Assembly: GCA_964575225.1 (NCBI GenBank)
Contig: CAZNQW010000075.1
Span: 1-16,005, forward strand
Direction of reading: 5' to 3'
DNA length: 16,005 nucleotides
Source: CAZNQW01 sp964575225
GTDB lineage: Bacteria > Chloroflexota > Anaerolineae > JAAYZQ01
Of the stretch, positions 15,035-16,005 are shown piece after piece. How positions within the stretch are numbered: position 1 is the stretch's first letter; the number at the start of each line of letters is the position of its first letter. The translations under genes were made by a program, and so were the position numbers. The notes below the pieces were generated by a model. That model was not told the DNA's origin and did no database searches. It saw only the letters and a list, made by a program, of their open reading frames with translations.

Positions 15035-15880
15035 GTGGGGGATTTGTTCCGATCTCGTCGGCTCGAATCCCCCATGGACCGGATTACGCGCCGCACAGCG
15101 GGCAAGCGTTCGACGACGCGAACCAGCCGCAAGAGGGGGCGGTACATCCAATCTCAACCAGCTTGCGGCGATCTGAGTGACATTGCCCTGGATGCGACCA
15201 TCCGCCAGGCGGCGTTGCAGCAGACCAAGCGACAGACCGAGTTGGGCCGTTTGAGCATCTTGCCGGAGGATGTCCAGAAAAAGATCCGCGTCCGGCGCGC
15301 ATCAAACCTGGTCCTGTTTGTGGTGGACGCCAGTTGGAGTATGGCCGGCACCCAGCGCATGGAGGCGACCAAAGGCGCCATCCTGTCGTTGTTGGTCGAT
15401 GCGTATCAAAAGAGGGACCAGGTGGGCCTCATCGTGTTTCAAAAAGAGGAGGCCAGGCTGGCGCTGCCCTTTACCTCCAGTGTAGACTTGGCCGAGTCGG
15501 CCCTGCGGCACTTGCCTGTGGGTGGTAAAACACCCTTGTCGGCGGGGTTGATGTTGGCCTATCGTGTGTTCTGCCGCGAGCTACGGCTTCATCCTCAGGC
15601 GATGCCCTTGATGATCCTCCTGACCGACGGCGCGGGCAACGTTTCGCTGACCGATGCGCCTCCCCAGGAAGAGGCTGCTCGTATTGCCGATCTGATCCAA
15701 AGGGCGGGAGTCCACTCGGTAGTGGTGAATGTGGAGCATCAAGCCTACGACCGGGGTCTGGCCCAAAAGCTGGCCAATGCCCTGGGGGGACCTTGTTACT
15801 GCCTGGCCGATCTGCGGGCATCCGAGCTGTATCGCACTGTGCGAACCGAGTTGGACATGCAGGCGCCCCGGGGCGACTAG
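15035..15880 (+). CDS. chlD: Mg/Co-chelatase VWA domain, ChlD type (probably the C-terminal part of a frameshift fusion)
   Basis: Von Willebrand A domain of the medium chelatase subunit, which joins the AAA+ ring to the large substrate-binding subunit. From GTG 15035 it has 281 residues: the basic region RRLESPMDRITRR and KRGRYIQS, then DIALDATIRQAA, then the MIDAS metal site DASWSM (Asp98, Ser100, Ser102), Thr166 in GKTPLSAGL and Asp198 in TDGAGN. Family members usually read DASGSM, so Trp101 is unusual. A ChlD protein normally begins with a ChlI-like AAA+ domain, and here that domain is the upstream gene in another frame. The GTG at 15035 has no ribosome site; TTG 15044 and ATG 15074 are also poor. 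No start codon exists in this frame between 14870 and 15035. I therefore favour expression by -1 frameshifting at 14900-14906 over independent initiation. Confidence 0.88.
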   Translation: MGDLFRSRRLESPMDRITRRTAGKRSTTRTSRKRGRYIQSQPACGDLSDIALDATIRQAALQQTKRQTELGRLSILPEDVQKKIRVRRASNLVLFVVDASWSMAGTQRMEATKGAILSLLVDAYQKRDQVGLIVFQKEEARLALPFTSSVDLAESALRHLPVGGKTPLSAGLMLAYRVFCRELRLHPQAMPLMILLTDGAGNVSLTDAPPQEEAARIADLIQRAGVHSVVVNVEHQAYDRGLAQKLANALGGPCYCLADLRASELYRTVRTELDMQAPRGD

Positions 15881-15959
15881 CCAGGCACAGCGACGAGTGG
15901 AGTTGCCTCGACCAATCCTAAGGCCCTGAGCCCAGAGGCGGTGTGCGAAAGACCGCTGG

Positions 15960-16005
15960 AGATCGGAAGAGCACACGTCTGAACTCCAGTCACGAGATTC
16001 CATCT
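15960..16005 (+). other. Illumina TruSeq adapter and index left on the contig end
   Basis: From 15960 the sequence is the TruSeq read-1 3' adapter beginning AGATCGGAAGAGC (34 bases to 15993), then the eight-base index GAGATTCC (15994-16001), then ATCT, the next bases of the adapter. This is artificial DNA. Natural sequence stops at or before 15959; 15881-15959 is natural but holds no recognisable gene. Confidence 0.98.

Noticed and set aside
15581..16003. Reverse-strand open frame of 140 codons at the contig end
   Set aside because: Its N-terminus is translated from sequencing adapter and the rest is antisense to the VWA gene.

Overview
This window is one end of a GC-rich bacterial contig. 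It most resembles Chloroflexota (Anaerolineae-like). The case rests on an ATP synthase cluster followed directly by an mreB-type gene, a secreted lipoprotein with the TPWIIVVTATP-style low-complexity linker I associate with that phylum, Rex, rubrerythrin and TTG starts. The phylum call is inference. Rubrerythrin, Rex and a chelatase suggest an anaerobe or micro-aerophile that makes or remodels tetrapyrroles. The last 46 bases are Illumina adapter plus index, so the contig comes from short reads and natural sequence ends near 15959.

Layout: (1) 2-5432, + strand: end of atpH (delta), atpA, an unrelated lipoprotein gene inserted 3 bp after atpA, atpG, atpD and atpC, that is, most of the F1 part of the ATP synthase. 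(2) 5523-6527: an MreB/Mbl-type actin, ending in a hairpin terminator shared with the convergent rex gene. (3) 9982-6643, - strand: mutS, then rex. Rex has its own promoter, and a Rex-operator-like palindrome covers its predicted transcription start, which predicts autoregulation by NADH/NAD+. (4) 10183-12539, + strand: a strong sigma70-type promoter, a soluble GAF-PAS histidine kinase with four cysteines in the GAF region, and an overlapping PhoB/OmpR-type response regulator. (5) 12540-13122: two promoters, an 11-bp-register direct-repeat array, and a stand-alone receiver protein that looks leaderless and lacks the normal acidic pair. (6) 13197-13700: classical rubrerythrin. (7) 13782-15880: a Mg/Co-chelatase AAA+ ATPase (ChlI type) followed out of frame by the ChlD-type von Willebrand A domain.

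The most interesting element is in (7). The two chelatase reading frames are joined by an open -1 frame, and the linker holds a run of ten A whose end is an in-frame A AAA AAG heptamer, the dnaX-type slippery site. A Shine-Dalgarno-like GGAG lies upstream and hairpins lie downstream. A -1 shift would give a 699-residue ChlI-ChlD fusion, while normal decoding gives a 414-residue ChlI-like small subunit. This matches the described phenomenon of programmed frameshifting in chlD genes, by which one gene supplies both the small and medium chelatase subunits.

No stretch longer than 300 bases lacks a gene. I saw no tRNA, rRNA, CRISPR array, insertion sequence or attachment site.
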